Assembly: GCA_947179485.1 (NCBI GenBank)
Contig: OX359246.1
Span: 23,374,001 to 23,438,000, forward strand
Length of the DNA: 64,000 nucleotides
From: Allacma fusca
Lineage: Eukaryota > Arthropoda > Collembola > Symphypleona > Sminthuridae
Reading direction: 5' to 3'
Part shown: positions 1 through 12,370 of the stretch, piece by piece
Layout of the letters: the number at the start of each line of letters is the position of its first letter
Position numbering within the stretch: position 1 is the first letter of the stretch
Notes under the pieces: generated by a model
Seen by the model: the letters and a program-made list of their open reading frames with translations, nothing else
Told to the model about the DNA's origin: nothing
Database searches by the model: none
Translations under genes and position numbers: made by a program

Positions 1-310
1 TGAGATTCTGATGAACAGGAAGCCTGATTTAAAAAAAATAAAAAAATATTGACCCCTGGTTGTAATAAAATAAACAAACAGTCGTAACTTTGGTCACCTC
101 AGAAAGCACTGTAAATTTTATGGACACTTGAGCAGGTTACTCATCTCAGAAACTACTATACAATCGACTACTGATTTTTACACACAGTGTGAAAACTTCA
201 TAGTATGGAAACACTTGAATCCTTTGAGCTAAATTGAGCTAAAACTATATTTTGACATCCATATTTTTTCCCCAGTTTGACACCAACAGGCCAAATTACA
301 AATTGGCAGG

Positions 311-3300
311 ATGGGCTTCGACGAGAGTTTTGTACAAGATGTGAAAGCCTTGCATCTCGATGTTGATAAAATGATGGATAATCCCGGATCAGCCATGAGC
401 AGCTTACTCATCCTGATGCCGGCTCTTATACAACAATTTTACAATCAGGAAAAAACAAAATATTTTGCGAAATCCCCACATCCACCAAGACACAACGAGG
501 CCTTTGACTACATCATAGGCACGATGTTTCAAATCACCTAAACTCATCATATAATGATTTAGTAGTATTTCTGTATTTCTTACATATTTTTGATAGCAAC
601 GGTTAAAAAATACTTCAAATACAAAAAATAATACTCAAATATTTTCAAATTATGGCTAAATTTCAAAGGGCCGTAAATCTATTCTACATTTGTCAATATT
701 ATTTCTGATATAGTTGGAGGAGGGGCAGCAGGATCCGTTCTGGCGAATCGTCTGTCCACTGAGTCGAATAATTTCAAAGTCTTATTATTGGAAGCTGGTG
801 GACCCCCATTACAGCCAAGTATAATTCCAGGTGCAGGATTTTTTGGTATTGGTGGAAATGGAACGGACTGGTTGTTTGAAAGCACGAAGCAGAATGTGTC
901 CAGTAGAGCTGTCAAAACTTATGTAATTATGACATTTTATTATTTTCGAGCTTGACTGACTTTTCAAAGCCCCTTTTGCAGAATTCTTATGGTAAGCACA
1001 CAACTGCTTATATGGGATTGATTTCAAAATAAAGGTCATGACACACCGAACTTTTCTGGTGTAGCTTCCAGTGAACACCTTTTTAACAACCTTTTCCATA
1101 TAAAAGGCCTAAAAGTGTGAAGATTTTTAAAAATTTTAAACATAATTTTATAACTGACCTGACTGATTTGTCTTTTTCAGAAACTCCCCCTTTTCCAAGG
1201 GAAAGGCTTGGGTGGATCGACACTTGAAAGTCTGCTCGTACACATGAGAGGATCTCCGGAGATATATGATGACTGGGCCAAACTTGTGAACGATGAGAGT
1301 TGGAACAATTTGAATTTGAAAAGATTCTTCAAAAAGTCTGAAAACTACAGAGGAACCTATCCTGATTGTAGGGCAGTCTAAATACTAAATGCATTTTGCA
1401 CTATATGCAATATTAAACAGAATACTAAAAGCTTTGATTGACACAAACGATTGGATTTATTGAAGCTGAAGAAATACATGGATGTTCAGGAGAGTTCCCC
1501 GTTGAAAAGACCAGGTACACACCAAAGCCCTTTTTATTTGAGGCGGCAAAGGAGAACAATTTCGCCATAAATGATGTGACTGTCCCCGTTACAAGTGGTA
1601 AATCTAATAAAAAATAACTCTTACGATAAATGTCTTCATTATGAGGTCTTGTAGTAGACCCAATTTAAACCAGAATAATATCTACTGCACTGACTTATGT
1701 AAACAAATTTTCGGGTTTCAAAAATAGTGTACGGCCGAGCCGATTCCCCGATTCACTCCAGCATCCAGTATAACGCATACACTTCGTTTGTGAAGCCTAT
1801 CCTCCATCGGAAAAATCTGAAAATACAACCGTATGCTGAAGTTGTGAAGGTACTAATTAATTTTTTTGCAATAAATTCATTCCTTTCAAGAATCATTGCC
1901 AATCGGACTATTTGTCATTTACAATAGATTTAATTACGAAGGTCATATAAGAACGAGGAATTTTTATAAAGATTCTTTACAGCCCCGACAATTCCAAGGC
2001 CATCGGAGTGGAGTACATTTTCGACGAAAGAAAGGACAAGCCACGGAAAGTTTTCGCAAATAAAGAAGTGATTATCTGTGCTGGGGCCTTAAACACTCCA
2101 AAACTCCTCCAACTGTCCGGGATCGGCCCCAAGGATCTGCTGACGTCCCTCAATGTGATTGCAGATTTGTGCAAACGCTCATACCTGTATCAAGTGTGTA
2201 GCTTTGGTGCTCTAGGGCTTTAAATGTTATTCATATTTTTTTAAACAGATACCAATTGTGAGGGATTTACCTGTTGGAGAGAATTTTCAAGACATTATTG
2301 GAACTCCATTTATGGGAACTTATGTACAGGAAAATACAAGTCTTGTCGCTGAAAGAGACATGGGTATTGGTATCATCGCAGATGAGGCCGAGCAGAATGA
2401 CGGTTCGTTGTAATTTTATTCCTGCAGTCTTCAGAATTGAGTGTGTACTTACTCCAGGCTCTCATTAATTGTTTGTCCAGATTTTATAAGAATGTTCTTG
2501 ATGCAGGTCAATATTTACTGAGTTCTGACCCTGCGGGTATCATTTATCCAAAATCTAATCCCTTGTTCACATTTAGGAGTCCTTGCTTCGAATCACATCA
2601 CTGGGTGTGGATACTACGATAGTAATCAGAATGATAAAAAAGGTGTACCGGATATCGTACACCTATCCCTTTATGTTGGAATGTCGAAGGCCCTACCTTC
2701 CGTCATCTCCAACTTTCTTAATGTGGAGGAGTCCATAATAGACAAAATGATTAAGCCCATTCTGGGTAAAGACGGTCATATGGACATGATTGGCATCACA
2801 ACCCCAAAGAGTAGGGGCTACGTCAGGATTTCCGGAACAGATCCTAGACTCCCGCCAACGATTGAACCCGCATTTTTCAGTGACCCCACTGACTTAGATC
2901 GTTTGGTTGATGGGATCAAGCAAATCCACACATTTTACAAAAACTCCCAAACTTACAAGAATTTGGGACATCACATAACGGAACTATTCCTCTGTAAAGA
3001 TTTTGAAACCAATAGTGATGACTACTTCAAGTGCTATGTTAAACAACTCACATTAAGCTTCTGGGGCTTTGTTGGAACTAGCAAGATGGGGGCGAAGGAT
3101 GACCCTTCCGCTGTGACGGACACACGGCTGAAGTAGATAAATAATTTCTGGATGGTTTCCTTTCCTTTTAATTCATAAAAGTTGATTGACGATGTGAGTG
3201 TATACTGATAGCTCAAAATATTTTCAGAGTAATCGGAGTGGACAATTTGCGTGTTGTTGATGCTTCGATAATGCCAACTCATCCCAATGCTCATCTCATA

Positions 3301-3471
3301 CCTACTGTATTTGCCATTGCTGAGAAAGCAGCGGAAATGATAATACAAGATGCGGGGGGGAAGCTGAAACGAATGTCGCAAAAATGCAAGGATTTGCCTG
3401 AACCAAAATCCACAATTTCTGGATTTATCAACAATCTTATAGATGAAATGGGAGTTATCATTGGTCTTTAA
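311..3471 (+). CDS. GMC-family FAD oxidoreductase, ten exons, active site degenerate
   Basis: Exons: 311-518, 714-922, 1181-1367, 1466-1597, 1728-1849, 1972-2154, 2249-2409, 2481-2536, 2577-3132, 3228-3471, giving 2058 nt (685 aa). Seen: the FAD dinucleotide-binding motif GGGAAGS near residue 71, the GMC signature region GKGLGGST, a second signature around ICAGALNTPKLLQLSGIGP, and the C-terminal block ending DNLRVVDASIMPT. Such enzymes (glucose dehydrogenase-like) oxidise alcohols or sugars using FAD. Here the family's catalytic His in the HPVGT motif is Gly (GFVGT, about residue 583), and the second active-site motif, normally SGNTNAPT-like, reads NAHLIPT. A changed substrate or a non-enzymatic role is therefore inferred. 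Intron 1 has a GC donor and intron 8 is only 40 bp. The start at 311 is favoured because the frame has a stop at 278-280 and a probable 5'UTR acceptor ends at 275. AATAAA lies at 3662-3667. Confidence in the family is high; the smallest exon is less sure. Confidence 0.88.
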
Positions 3472-4718
3472 ACACTCTCAGATTGACCTTCAGCTCCTGG
3501 AGGACCTTATAACAGCCTAGCTTACCTGTTACTGCAACTTTTGAAATTTTGAGACAAATCTAAAACGCCAGCGTCTTGTTTAAAATCTTGGGTTATAACT
3601 TCGAAATGTAGTAACACAGTTTCATTCTTACCTTTTAATTTTACCTGAAATAATTAATATAAATAAACACATGCGCTGCCTTGACTTAATAGCTTTATTA
3701 GTTTCAATTTATTCGATCAGCAACAAACTACAGAAGGAAGTCTGTGTAATAATTGAGGCATAATTGATCAGGCAGAATGACCCCGGAATGGCGTGGAGGT
3801 CGGGTTAAGGAAACCAACAGCACTCAGGAAACTGATAGCCATAACCGGCGCAATACTTGTTGTTGTGCAAAAACTAATTGATTCAAGTCCAGGCTTCATC
3901 GAAAGTCATCCGTGTTTTATATTACAAACATATATATATATATATTGTGTACTTGCATGGTCTCACATTTGGTGATCACAACGACTCTACACCATTTTGG
4001 AATTGTGTCAGACATCGCTACGTTTTTTTTAAAAGACAACCTTCGAGGGTCCCCTTCTTAATTCTTATTCGACTACCCCTGACTGGGGAAAACTCTAAAA
4101 TTGAATTCGACCACTCCTGTATCTCAGCAATTTGGAGTCCGAGCCGAATGAAATATGATTCATGGAGTATTTTCATGATTTCAGGAATATCCATTCTCAC
4201 GATTTCTCGGAAATTCGATTTTTCGGATGTTTTTAAGAGATCGACATTTATGAAAACACTTACTGAACTCACAGTTCGGTAGTTATTGTGAGGATGAAAA
4301 AACTGACGACATTAAAACAAAAATAGGGAACTTCGAATTTTTTCGCCCATACTCTGTTTTAACCTGAGTGTATAAACTTTAGTTTAATTTACGTACTTAT
4401 AGTCAAAGAACACTAAATTATCGTAAGTGTAGATTTTATAAATAAATTCTCAGTCAATTCTACAGTTTTCTTAACTCTTAAAATCCATATATGGAATTTA
4501 ATAATACCATATATAGTCTCGTTTTAGAACACAGTCCAAAGAAGGGATCGCCGGTATTCACAGTGACATCTACATCTATCCATATTATAGATTCACAATG
4601 AATTATACAGCATTGGAAATAATGGGAAGAAACATATGCTCTCAGAACTTTACTCTAAAAAATGATAAACTCAGTTCGAAACATCAACAAATGCATCTTC
4701 CTCTCAAAAATTCATTTT
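3472..4718. other. intergenic, no gene recognised
   Basis: This stretch lies between two convergent genes. It holds the polyadenylation signal of the upstream gene, a short (TA)n tract around 3929-3945, and an 84-codon minus-strand ORF at 4018-4272 that resembles nothing I recognise. I see no further exon. Confidence 0.5.
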
Positions 4719-6429
4719 TTACGTATTTGCCAAAATTGGAAGACCCTCAGTGGGGACTTCAAGTATCGGATTTGTTTTCGCAAGTAAATTAAGCTCATCC
4801 ACAATTGCTCGATTTAAGTCTTGTACTGCTGCATCATCAGGCAAAATACTTCTATTGGCTTCCGTGATTATACGAACCCCATCTCCGAAACTGACCATAT
4901 TGAAGGATAATCCTACTCAAATAAAAACCATGCTACGTTACATTTCCTAATATTTATTTACATGTCTAAAATAAACCAGGTATTGTGTCAAAATCTACGA
5001 ACCGCTTCTGGTAGTTCCGTTCCCAGCAGCAAAATTTATATCCAACATCTCATAAATCTTCTCCCCAATTACGCACTCCCTTTTAAAAGTCGGCCCGGGG
5101 AAGTTTGAGATCGTGGTTGTAGAAAAATCGTTCCTGTTCAATTTCTTAATCAATCCTGAAAACACTGCCCCACACGTGGACACAACCACGTGATTGAAAG
5201 CTGGTGCGTAAGAACCTTTCAAAATCCTGAGGTTCTCCTCTATCTTCGCCAGTCTCTGGAAGGAGTCTTTCATTCCCACAGGTAACTGGATAAAAGCGGA
5301 TGTCCTGCGCAGAAATACTCCGGATATGAACACACCCTATTTTTTTTTCTTTACATTTTTTAATTTTTACTAACCAGTGGTTAGTCATAGTCCCAGGATG
5401 CCGCGGGAGTGGTATTGGAAGCCCAGCGTTAATAACCTCCGGGATGGCCTTTCCCTGTTGTAACATAATCCTCCTAATTCCTCCCGTAATGGCGGCCATA
5501 ACCACCGCATTATAACTAACTCCGTGCCGCTGCTTGATACTTTTGATGAAATCCAAATTTATCCTGTCAGAAAATGCATTATTGAATGGTCTCACCAACT
5601 CTGACTCAGAGCGCGGATGCCAGTCATTGCTATCCTTAGCTTCCACCAACATTTTAATGAACTGGTACGGAGCAACCACTGGGGCTTTCAAAACTCGGGC
5701 AAACGTTCCAAAACCACTTCGCTTCTCAAATCTGGGCTTGGCGGTAGTTTTCAAACTAACGTTGCAGAGATGTTCCAATAAGAGCTTTATATTCGCAACC
5801 CCGTCACCCAAGCCATGATGAACTCGGAAAATCTTCACTGTTTTGGGTGCGATACTGTCAACGCCATCTAAATACCGGGGTCTGTAGTTGCGAATCCAAA
5901 GAAACTCCCAAGGGCTTGTTTTCTCCTTAAATGGCGCCCATGTCAGGTTTTTGATAATCGTGTCCAAATCATTAATTGTACTGTTATTGTTTGACTCGTA
6001 ATGTCTACTATGAGCCCCCATACTAAAATTTTCCTCCGATTTCCAAAATAGGAAGCCCAGCCATTGGGAGAAATACTGTTGAAGCTCAGGATAAGCCAAG
6101 GTCCCATTTTTGGCTTCCCGGAGAACCACCTGTCGATAAAACGTTTCCACAATATTTTCAATATCAATGTCTCCTTCGTAAATCACCCAAATACAGAGGT
6201 TCCACTTGGGGGTGCCTACGTAAGGATTGTCCACGGCGAGGAAGGAACTTTGGGGGGTGAGGATTTTACCCAAATCCGGTCGAAATATTAATTTCAGGAA
6301 AGTGACACTTCTCCGTACGAGGTGTATTAAGAAAAATAATAAAAATATCAAAGGGAATAAAATGTAGAAAAATAACGTGAGGGTTAAAATATAGCATTGG
6401 GATTTAATGATTGACAGTTTAAGCTTCAT
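4719..6429 (-). CDS. WS/DGAT-type O-acyltransferase
   Basis: Three exons on the minus strand: 5375-6429, 5003-5304 and 4719-4912 (1551 nt, 516 aa). The N-terminus has a hydrophobic membrane segment (about residues 12-38). The acyltransferase motif HHGLGDG sits at residues 204-210 and matches the family HHxxxDG active site. The C-terminal half shows the expected TNHW, LPVG, SNFPGP and LSFNMVSFGDG blocks. The family esterifies fatty alcohols or diacylglycerol with acyl-CoA to make wax esters or triacylglycerol; a membrane location, probably ER, is inferred. The start at 6429 is chosen because the membrane segment follows directly; the frame remains open upstream to 6609, so a longer N-terminus is possible. 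Cuticular lipid synthesis is a plausible role in a terrestrial arthropod but nothing here shows it. Confidence 0.88.
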
Positions 6430-8007
6430 ATTTGAAGCTTTCGATATCCTTTGATTTTTTGGAGGATATTGTGCTCCAAAAGAATTTAATATTACTTGTT
6501 GCTTATAGATGAAAAAATCTGTAGTGAGGATCACTTTTGTTAGGAACTGTCGACCGTTGAAGGAAGAAGCGTAATGCAGTTGAAGGAGCAGGTACGGATG
6601 ACAAGGCAATCAAGACAAACAGGTGTAACCAGACTTGACACATGTACATACAAACATGGAATGTCAAAACGGAAAGGCAGCCGTTGTAGTTTGGTGGGTT
6701 AGAAGGTCGGAGGAGTCGTAAATTAATTTAATTTACATATCGTGTGCACTGTTATCGTGGGGAAGGAATAATATGAAACCCCTCTACATTTTATTGCCTC
6801 CTGATTATCTCAAACTTATAAAATCAACTTCAGTCTGAAATATATAATTTAACATGCAACTGACATTGTAATACTCTCGTGTCAGGCTATTTCCATAAGT
6901 ATTATTATTTATTCGTATTCTATCCTCTATGTAATTACTTAAGACCTAGCCAGGGATTCTATACATTGAGGCAGAGGTTTGGAATGCGTAATGTGAAGCA
7001 CATTTTGAATTTCATATTTTATTATTTCTTCAATGAAAATTTTATTTGATTTTGTAGTCCATCGTAATCTACAATTTTCCTATATTTTGCAATTCTTATT
7101 TTTGGAAATTCACACATTTAATCATATTTTGCATGTATTTACCTTGTTCCACATGGGCACACTGGACTTCAATAAAAATTATTCTGTTTCAAAACACGGC
7201 TCCGGGAATTGTCCAGAGCATGTGTCTCTGTGGTTCAACTATAATATACGTGAATAATTCAGTTAAATCCGAATGTAAGTGATACTCCACATGGACGGTT
7301 AATTTTTATACGCTGTAAAAAATTAAAACAGTAAATATGCACTTCATTAAAGTTTTGTGTATAGATATTTTGGGGCAGCAGACAAGGCAGTCCGTAAAAT
7401 ATAAATATATCAGCTATAGATATGTATAAACAGCCGTTAGGGCAAAATTTGACTGTAGTTAATTTCTACTTATTGTCCATGAAACTAAAGATTGTGAGCA
7501 CAGCCTCATGATAATTGTCGTGTTAAGTTATATTACATGTAATTCACACAATTTTGTCATGGATTAAATTTGACATCATTCTTAAAACATTCGTTATATC
7601 GAGTTTTACGGCGCTTGTTTGTGTTTGGATAGGCAATGACTGACAACTTTTCCAAATGATTGTATTTTCCAAGGAAATAAATTGTTGATTTTAGAGGGTT
7701 CCAAGATTTTATCCAAGATTTTCAATGCTTTGGTATATTTTGTACTTCAAACAATATTTTCATATTTTGTTTTCATTGTTCTCGAAGCAAAGTATTTTGC
7801 ATTGCATCTTGAAAAAGTTGCTTTGAATATTTGTATTTTAGAATGTATCTTGAATAAATTGCTTTATTATTGTATTTTAGAATTTATCTTGAATAAATTG
7901 CTTTATTATTGTATTTTAGAATTTATCTTGAATAAAGAACTCATCAAGTTTTTATTTGAGATTTTCTGGATTATTTATTACTGCATTTTGTGTTTTTATC
8001 TCCAACA
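6430..8007. other. intergenic, AT-rich
   Basis: Apart from the 39-bp minisatellite at 7793-7937 I find no gene or clear mobile element here. It contains the presumed promoter side of the acyltransferase and the 3' side of the potassium channel gene. Confidence 0.5.
7793..7937. repeat. 39-bp minisatellite, about four copies
   Basis: Direct repeats with a 39-bp period (core GTATTTTAGAATTTATCTTG). The copies at 7832-7870 and 7871-7909 are almost identical, 7910-7937 is partial, and a diverged copy precedes at about 7793-7831. The open frame through it encodes only the repeat and is not regarded as a gene. Confidence 0.85.
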
Positions 8008-9500
8008 TTAAGGATTTCCCACACCGCTGCTATCGGGATATGTTTCATGGAATCGGGAATAATTTAAAATTTTCTGGCCTGTTAAGTCTGAAACATCTGA
8101 GTGGATATTTTGAAAACGTTGACCCCAAAGTATCTCAGAAGGCAAGTATGATGATCGAGCTTGCACAGTCAATCCTGTGGATTCCACTACTCCTTCTAGT
8201 ACTACCATGATTTCGAAGGAGGTATTATCTGGGGATAAATCTGAAGGTTGAAGGTCTCCAAGAGGACTGGATTCATCCAAAATATGAGCCACTGTTAAGG
8301 GCCAGAAGAGAAATATCTTGTTGGATTTTTCAGTCGTGTGTATCTGAAATATTTCCATGTAATTAATATGTGCAATTATATCTTTACGATGAACTAATAT
8401 TCAGTCTTCTTAATTTACAACTATAGAGGAAGTGTAAGGATATAGAAAATATATGTATACACATATATTTTTAGTAAAAAACTTGGGTAAACTTCCTACA
8501 TCACAGGTGGTACGAGTTCACCGTAATGTTTAATAGCACTGTGCTCTACTTGTGGATCGCACTCAGGAGCTTCCACAAGCACGTTTTTAAATGCCAAATT
8601 ATCTAAATAATACACGTGAGAAAACTTTATCTATGTAAATGTAATATGCATAATTTGAAATCTGTTTTTACCGGCAGTTCCTGCTGATCATACTGTATAA
8701 TTTCCCCCTCGTCAGTCGTCCTCCGTCGAATCACTCGTGCCTGAACTTGCGTATGGACGAGATGACTTTTGGTACGGACATCTCCGACGCGGAACATCAA
8801 GCAACGTTTCCCATCCCTGGTACTAACCACGGCCTTTTTGCTAAAAATCAGGGTTGCTCGGCGTTTCTTTGCCCTGGTCACTTTTATAAATACCACACCC
8901 ACGCAGACCCCTTCCAGAAGCACCCCAACAATAGACTGGATGCACAGAAGGATAATAGCTGCTGGACATTCGTCACTGATCTGGTAATGACCGTATCCCG
9001 TAGTATGCTGGGTCTCAACTGAGAAGAGGAAAACAGCCCCGAAACTTTTGATTTTATCTATGCAGGGTACCCTATCGGGACTGGAGGTACCTTGAGTGAA
9101 ATCTCCGTTCAGGTACAAAATACTGAGCCAAAATAAAGCAAAAACTGTAATAGAAAAAATAATTATTCCTTAATTCCTTAATTCATTAATTCATTAAAAT
9201 TCCTTCAATTCAACTAATTCTGAACAGCAGTCACTTACGAAGCCATGTCCCAAAATAAATTAAACAGAAAATAAATAACGTCCAGCGCCATTTCAAATCC
9301 AGTAAAGATGTCAAAATATCTTCAAAAAACCATCGATGGATTCCATCCGCATTTTTAATTCGGAATTTGATTGATCCCTCCTTACTGATACAACGTAAGT
9401 TTTGGGGGGACTTTCTGTTTCTCAGTCCACCTGGGTCTTCAATACCTGTTGAATTTTTGTCCGTTGTAACAGTAAGCGTCAAATCATTATTTGCTTCCAT
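8008..9500 (-). CDS. inward-rectifier potassium channel (Kir/Irk family)
   Basis: Exons on the minus strand: 9239-9500, 8672-9144, 8008-8343 (1071 nt, 356 aa). Family blocks appear in order: cytoplasmic entry SIKFRIKN, slide helix and M1 beginning DLKWRWTLFIF, pore loop with two conserved cysteines (about 115 and 147), filter GYG at 137-139, M2, then the Kir cytoplasmic domain (DGKRCLMFRVGDVR; FEIMVVLEGVVESTG; ARSSYLPSEILWG). An acidic residue (Glu165) lies at the M2 position that controls polyamine block in this family, so strong rectification is inferred. The filter context is odd: HTTGYGH instead of the usual TTIGYG followed by an aromatic and Arg. The start at 9500 follows a probable 5'UTR acceptor (CTGCAG). 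The protein acts as a tetramer in plasma membrane and sets resting potential or epithelial K+ flux. Confidence 0.93.
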
Positions 9501-12370
9501 TGCCAATAATCTGCAGGGAGGAAAAGCAAAACTGGGTAAGGTTGTCACATTTGGGTAAAAATTATACAAAAAGGCGTTCTACTACAAAGTATTATTTATT
9601 ATACATTGGTATTAAAATTCATTTTTGTACTTACAATGTTGGGAGTATTTTATTCTTTAAAAGCTCTTCTTTGAACTATATTCCGATATCCAGATATTTC
9701 GCTGCCAAAATGGTCTGTGGATTGATTCCTTGGTCATTGCAAAGTTGCTTTGACAATTACACGAGCAAATAGGGCACTCGTAAAAAATAAATTTTTTTTT
9801 TTGCAATAAAATTATATAATGAGAGCGGCTCTATTAACTAATAGTGGGGAACTGCATCATCAGCGTTAAATTAGAGGGTGTGAGGATTTGATGTGATGGC
9901 ATGCCCTACTTCTTACTCATATGCCAGTTCAGCATAACAGAAGGAGTGATTGATACAAGTTGCAATTAGTTACATTTAAAAGCTGACAGGACAAGGATTT
10001 GTACAAGAGGATGTTCATGTTATTAGGGTTAATTTCCTACTTAACCTCAAGGAAAGTATAGGCAAGATAATTTTCTTGGGAACTGTAAGCTAGAATCACA
10101 TCCGTTGTCAAAATTTTGTGGTTTAGTTCCTTACACTCTATAAGGAAAACAATTGTACATGTAAATTAGCACTATCAATATACTCCCCACTAGATATGCT
10201 ACTCCTTCACGGAGAATAAAGTTCAGGGTATTTCTAATGAGAAAAAAATACTGGCGTCAGTTATTATGAAAGTGTAGTTTACATCTTTGAAATTACATAT
10301 TGAACTGAACCATGATATGTATGTCATACTTTACCGCATTTTTTCTTAAACATGTCTTGATATAATAACAAGGAAAATCTCGTAGTATTTACATACAGTT
10401 GATATCTCGTAAAGAGGGGAAAAACCAGAAGTTTCACACACTCTTGCGGGAAAAGTGTAGCGTGGAACGTATGAAAATAAATAACATTATTTTGTTTCAG
10501 CACATAAGACATTGCTGTTGGATTAACAATAATCACTTGACAGATTATGGTGTGTCTGGACAGATTTTATTGACCCAGGAAATAATCAGTTCCCACTTAT
10601 GTATCTATCTCCTGTATTGATGATAAAACTGGAATTATTACATGTCATTGGAGCTTAAATGCAAAATAAGTTTTTGTTTACACAAAATCCAAGCAACTTT
10701 TAAATACATTTTTGATAATAAAATAATAGTAATCATGGCTTGTCAAAAGGATAAAAGTGTCTTTCTCATTTCTTTTAGTGGAATCTTTAAAAGCCTTCAA
10801 AGCTGCTGTTAGGGGTTTGTATTCTAATGTAATAATTGTAGTAATAATTTAATCGTTTATTTCCCGTTCCTTTTTTTGCTGCACTGGAAGTTTTGGACAT
10901 TTAAATTGGGATACATTGTAATGTGAATTGACACAGTGCTATTTTTAGGCGACGTAATTAAATACAAACTCCCATCCGGAGCTTCGTACTAGTAATCTGG
11001 TATTTATTGGCAGCACGGGCTCAATTTGAGCAATTAGTAATTATATTTTGCAATATTCTATAAATCTGTTCGAACAATTGGGGCAGGGCGAAGGCTGAAT
11101 CAATTTAATGGAATTATTACGGGAATCTGCTATTAAATAATTGGTTTTTGTCAGCTTTATCTGTATAATTTCCAACTTCTGCCTCTGCCCTGCCCATGTC
11201 AGAACTTTGTCGCTTGATGTTTGCTGCTGACCTGAAAAATGCACGTACATATGTACAAGTGACATGTGCAGGAAACTAATTTATACCGTAGGCTTTAAGT
11301 TTAAGCTTTAGATTGGTAAATTAAAAGATTTTTATAGAAATATAGACCCAAAAGTTGGTGTTTCATGGAAGTAATAAAATTTTCCCTTGTTCTTGTTTGA
11401 TTTCCAAACAGAGTACAATTATTCTTTCAGACAATTTTGTAAATCTCATAGCTCGTCCTATTATTCAATTTAGCTTAGCCATTTATCAGTGTAAATGTTT
11501 CCACGTTCCTGTGCTGCTCAAACCAGACATGTACAGCCTTTGAAGACTAGCCTTCAAGGAAGGATTCATTGAAGATGGCGAACGGATTTTTCAGCCGAGG
11601 GAAGGAATATGGAAAACAGGCTGAATGTTTTCATAAAAGCTGTGGGGATTAAATTGAACAGCCCATTTTTTTAAAATTGAAATTCATTAAATCTTAAAAA
11701 TAACTTTATTTTCAAAACTCACGCAAGTTTGATACCATTTCTAAAATGTTGGAATAAAGGAAGGCTCGAAATGAAGGAAGGTTTTTTTTTGGGGGAACGG
11801 ATGAATACATTTAAAAATTGAAGGAAGGCTGAGGGAAAGCAAATAATTTTAAAGGCTTCATTCAGTGGTGGGAATAAGGAAGTCATTTTTTTAAAAATTG
11901 CCCTGTCAAGGCTTCAAGGAAGGTCATTTCGTTTGGACATCTCTGGCTCAAACTAAATTAAAACTACACAATTACTACTGTTTCATACCTATTTACGTAT
12001 TTTGGAGATTTGTTATAAATAATTACTAGATTGAATACTACGCCGATGGAGTGTCAATGGACGATTTGAAGTAATTTTTCACACTGTCCTACAACTGGGA
12101 CTCCTGACAGAGTGTTCCTTGATTTTATGCTTCGATCATACCCTATCAGCTATCATATTGATAGAATCCCTGTATTGTAAAATATGTGCTTCAAAAGCGC
12201 AAGGGACGAAACAAAATTTGGAACTGCACTTTCAAACGTGTCTACAGATACAAGTGTCTGCTTAAAGGTGAATTGTAACACTGAACAGATCATAATACCA
12301 ACTTGATTCTCCAGAAGCAGTTAGAACTGAATATAATTTTTGAGGCAGTTATACGAAACATATTTACTCC
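9501..12370. other. intergenic between Kir gene and receptor array
   Basis: No gene is recognised. The main content is the upstream block shared with receptor genes 2 and 3 (10868-11480). Around 11560-11930 there is AT-rich sequence with repeated GGAAGG words that looks like decayed repeat. Confidence 0.45.
10868..11480 (+). promoter_or_regulatory. upstream block shared by receptor genes (copy 1)
   Basis: This stretch, about 0.9-1.5 kb upstream of receptor gene 1, matches 15058-15645 upstream of gene 2 and part of it (from about 11090) matches 19990-20377 upstream of gene 3. Recognisable sub-blocks are GGACATTTAAATTGGGATAC, GGGCGAAGGCTGAATCAATT, CGCTTGATGTTTGCTGCTGA and the run of words around ATAGCTCGTCCTATTATTCA. 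The homology shows that the duplicated unit included distal upstream DNA. Whether it is regulatory or simply unerased duplication cannot be told from one window. Confidence 0.55.

Noticed and set aside
4018..4272. 84-codon minus-strand ORF
   Set aside because: No recognisable domain, no splice partners, and an overlapping plus-strand ORF of similar length; probably chance or an old repeat.
5337..5370. A 34-bp intron in the acyltransferase gene
   Set aside because: A GT-AG pair exists here, but the 70-bp intron 5305-5374 gives a better family match (TNHW followed by a short link to LPVG) and needs no tiny intron.
7682..8011. 109-codon ORF over the minisatellite
   Set aside because: It encodes a hydrophobic repeat produced by the 39-bp unit and ends in the Kir 3' region.
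8344..8671. A 35-codon minus-strand frame inside Kir intron 2 (about 8465-8600), flanked by AG and GT
   Set aside because: Including it as an exon breaks the phase or adds a stop, and skipping it gives the normal family sequence.
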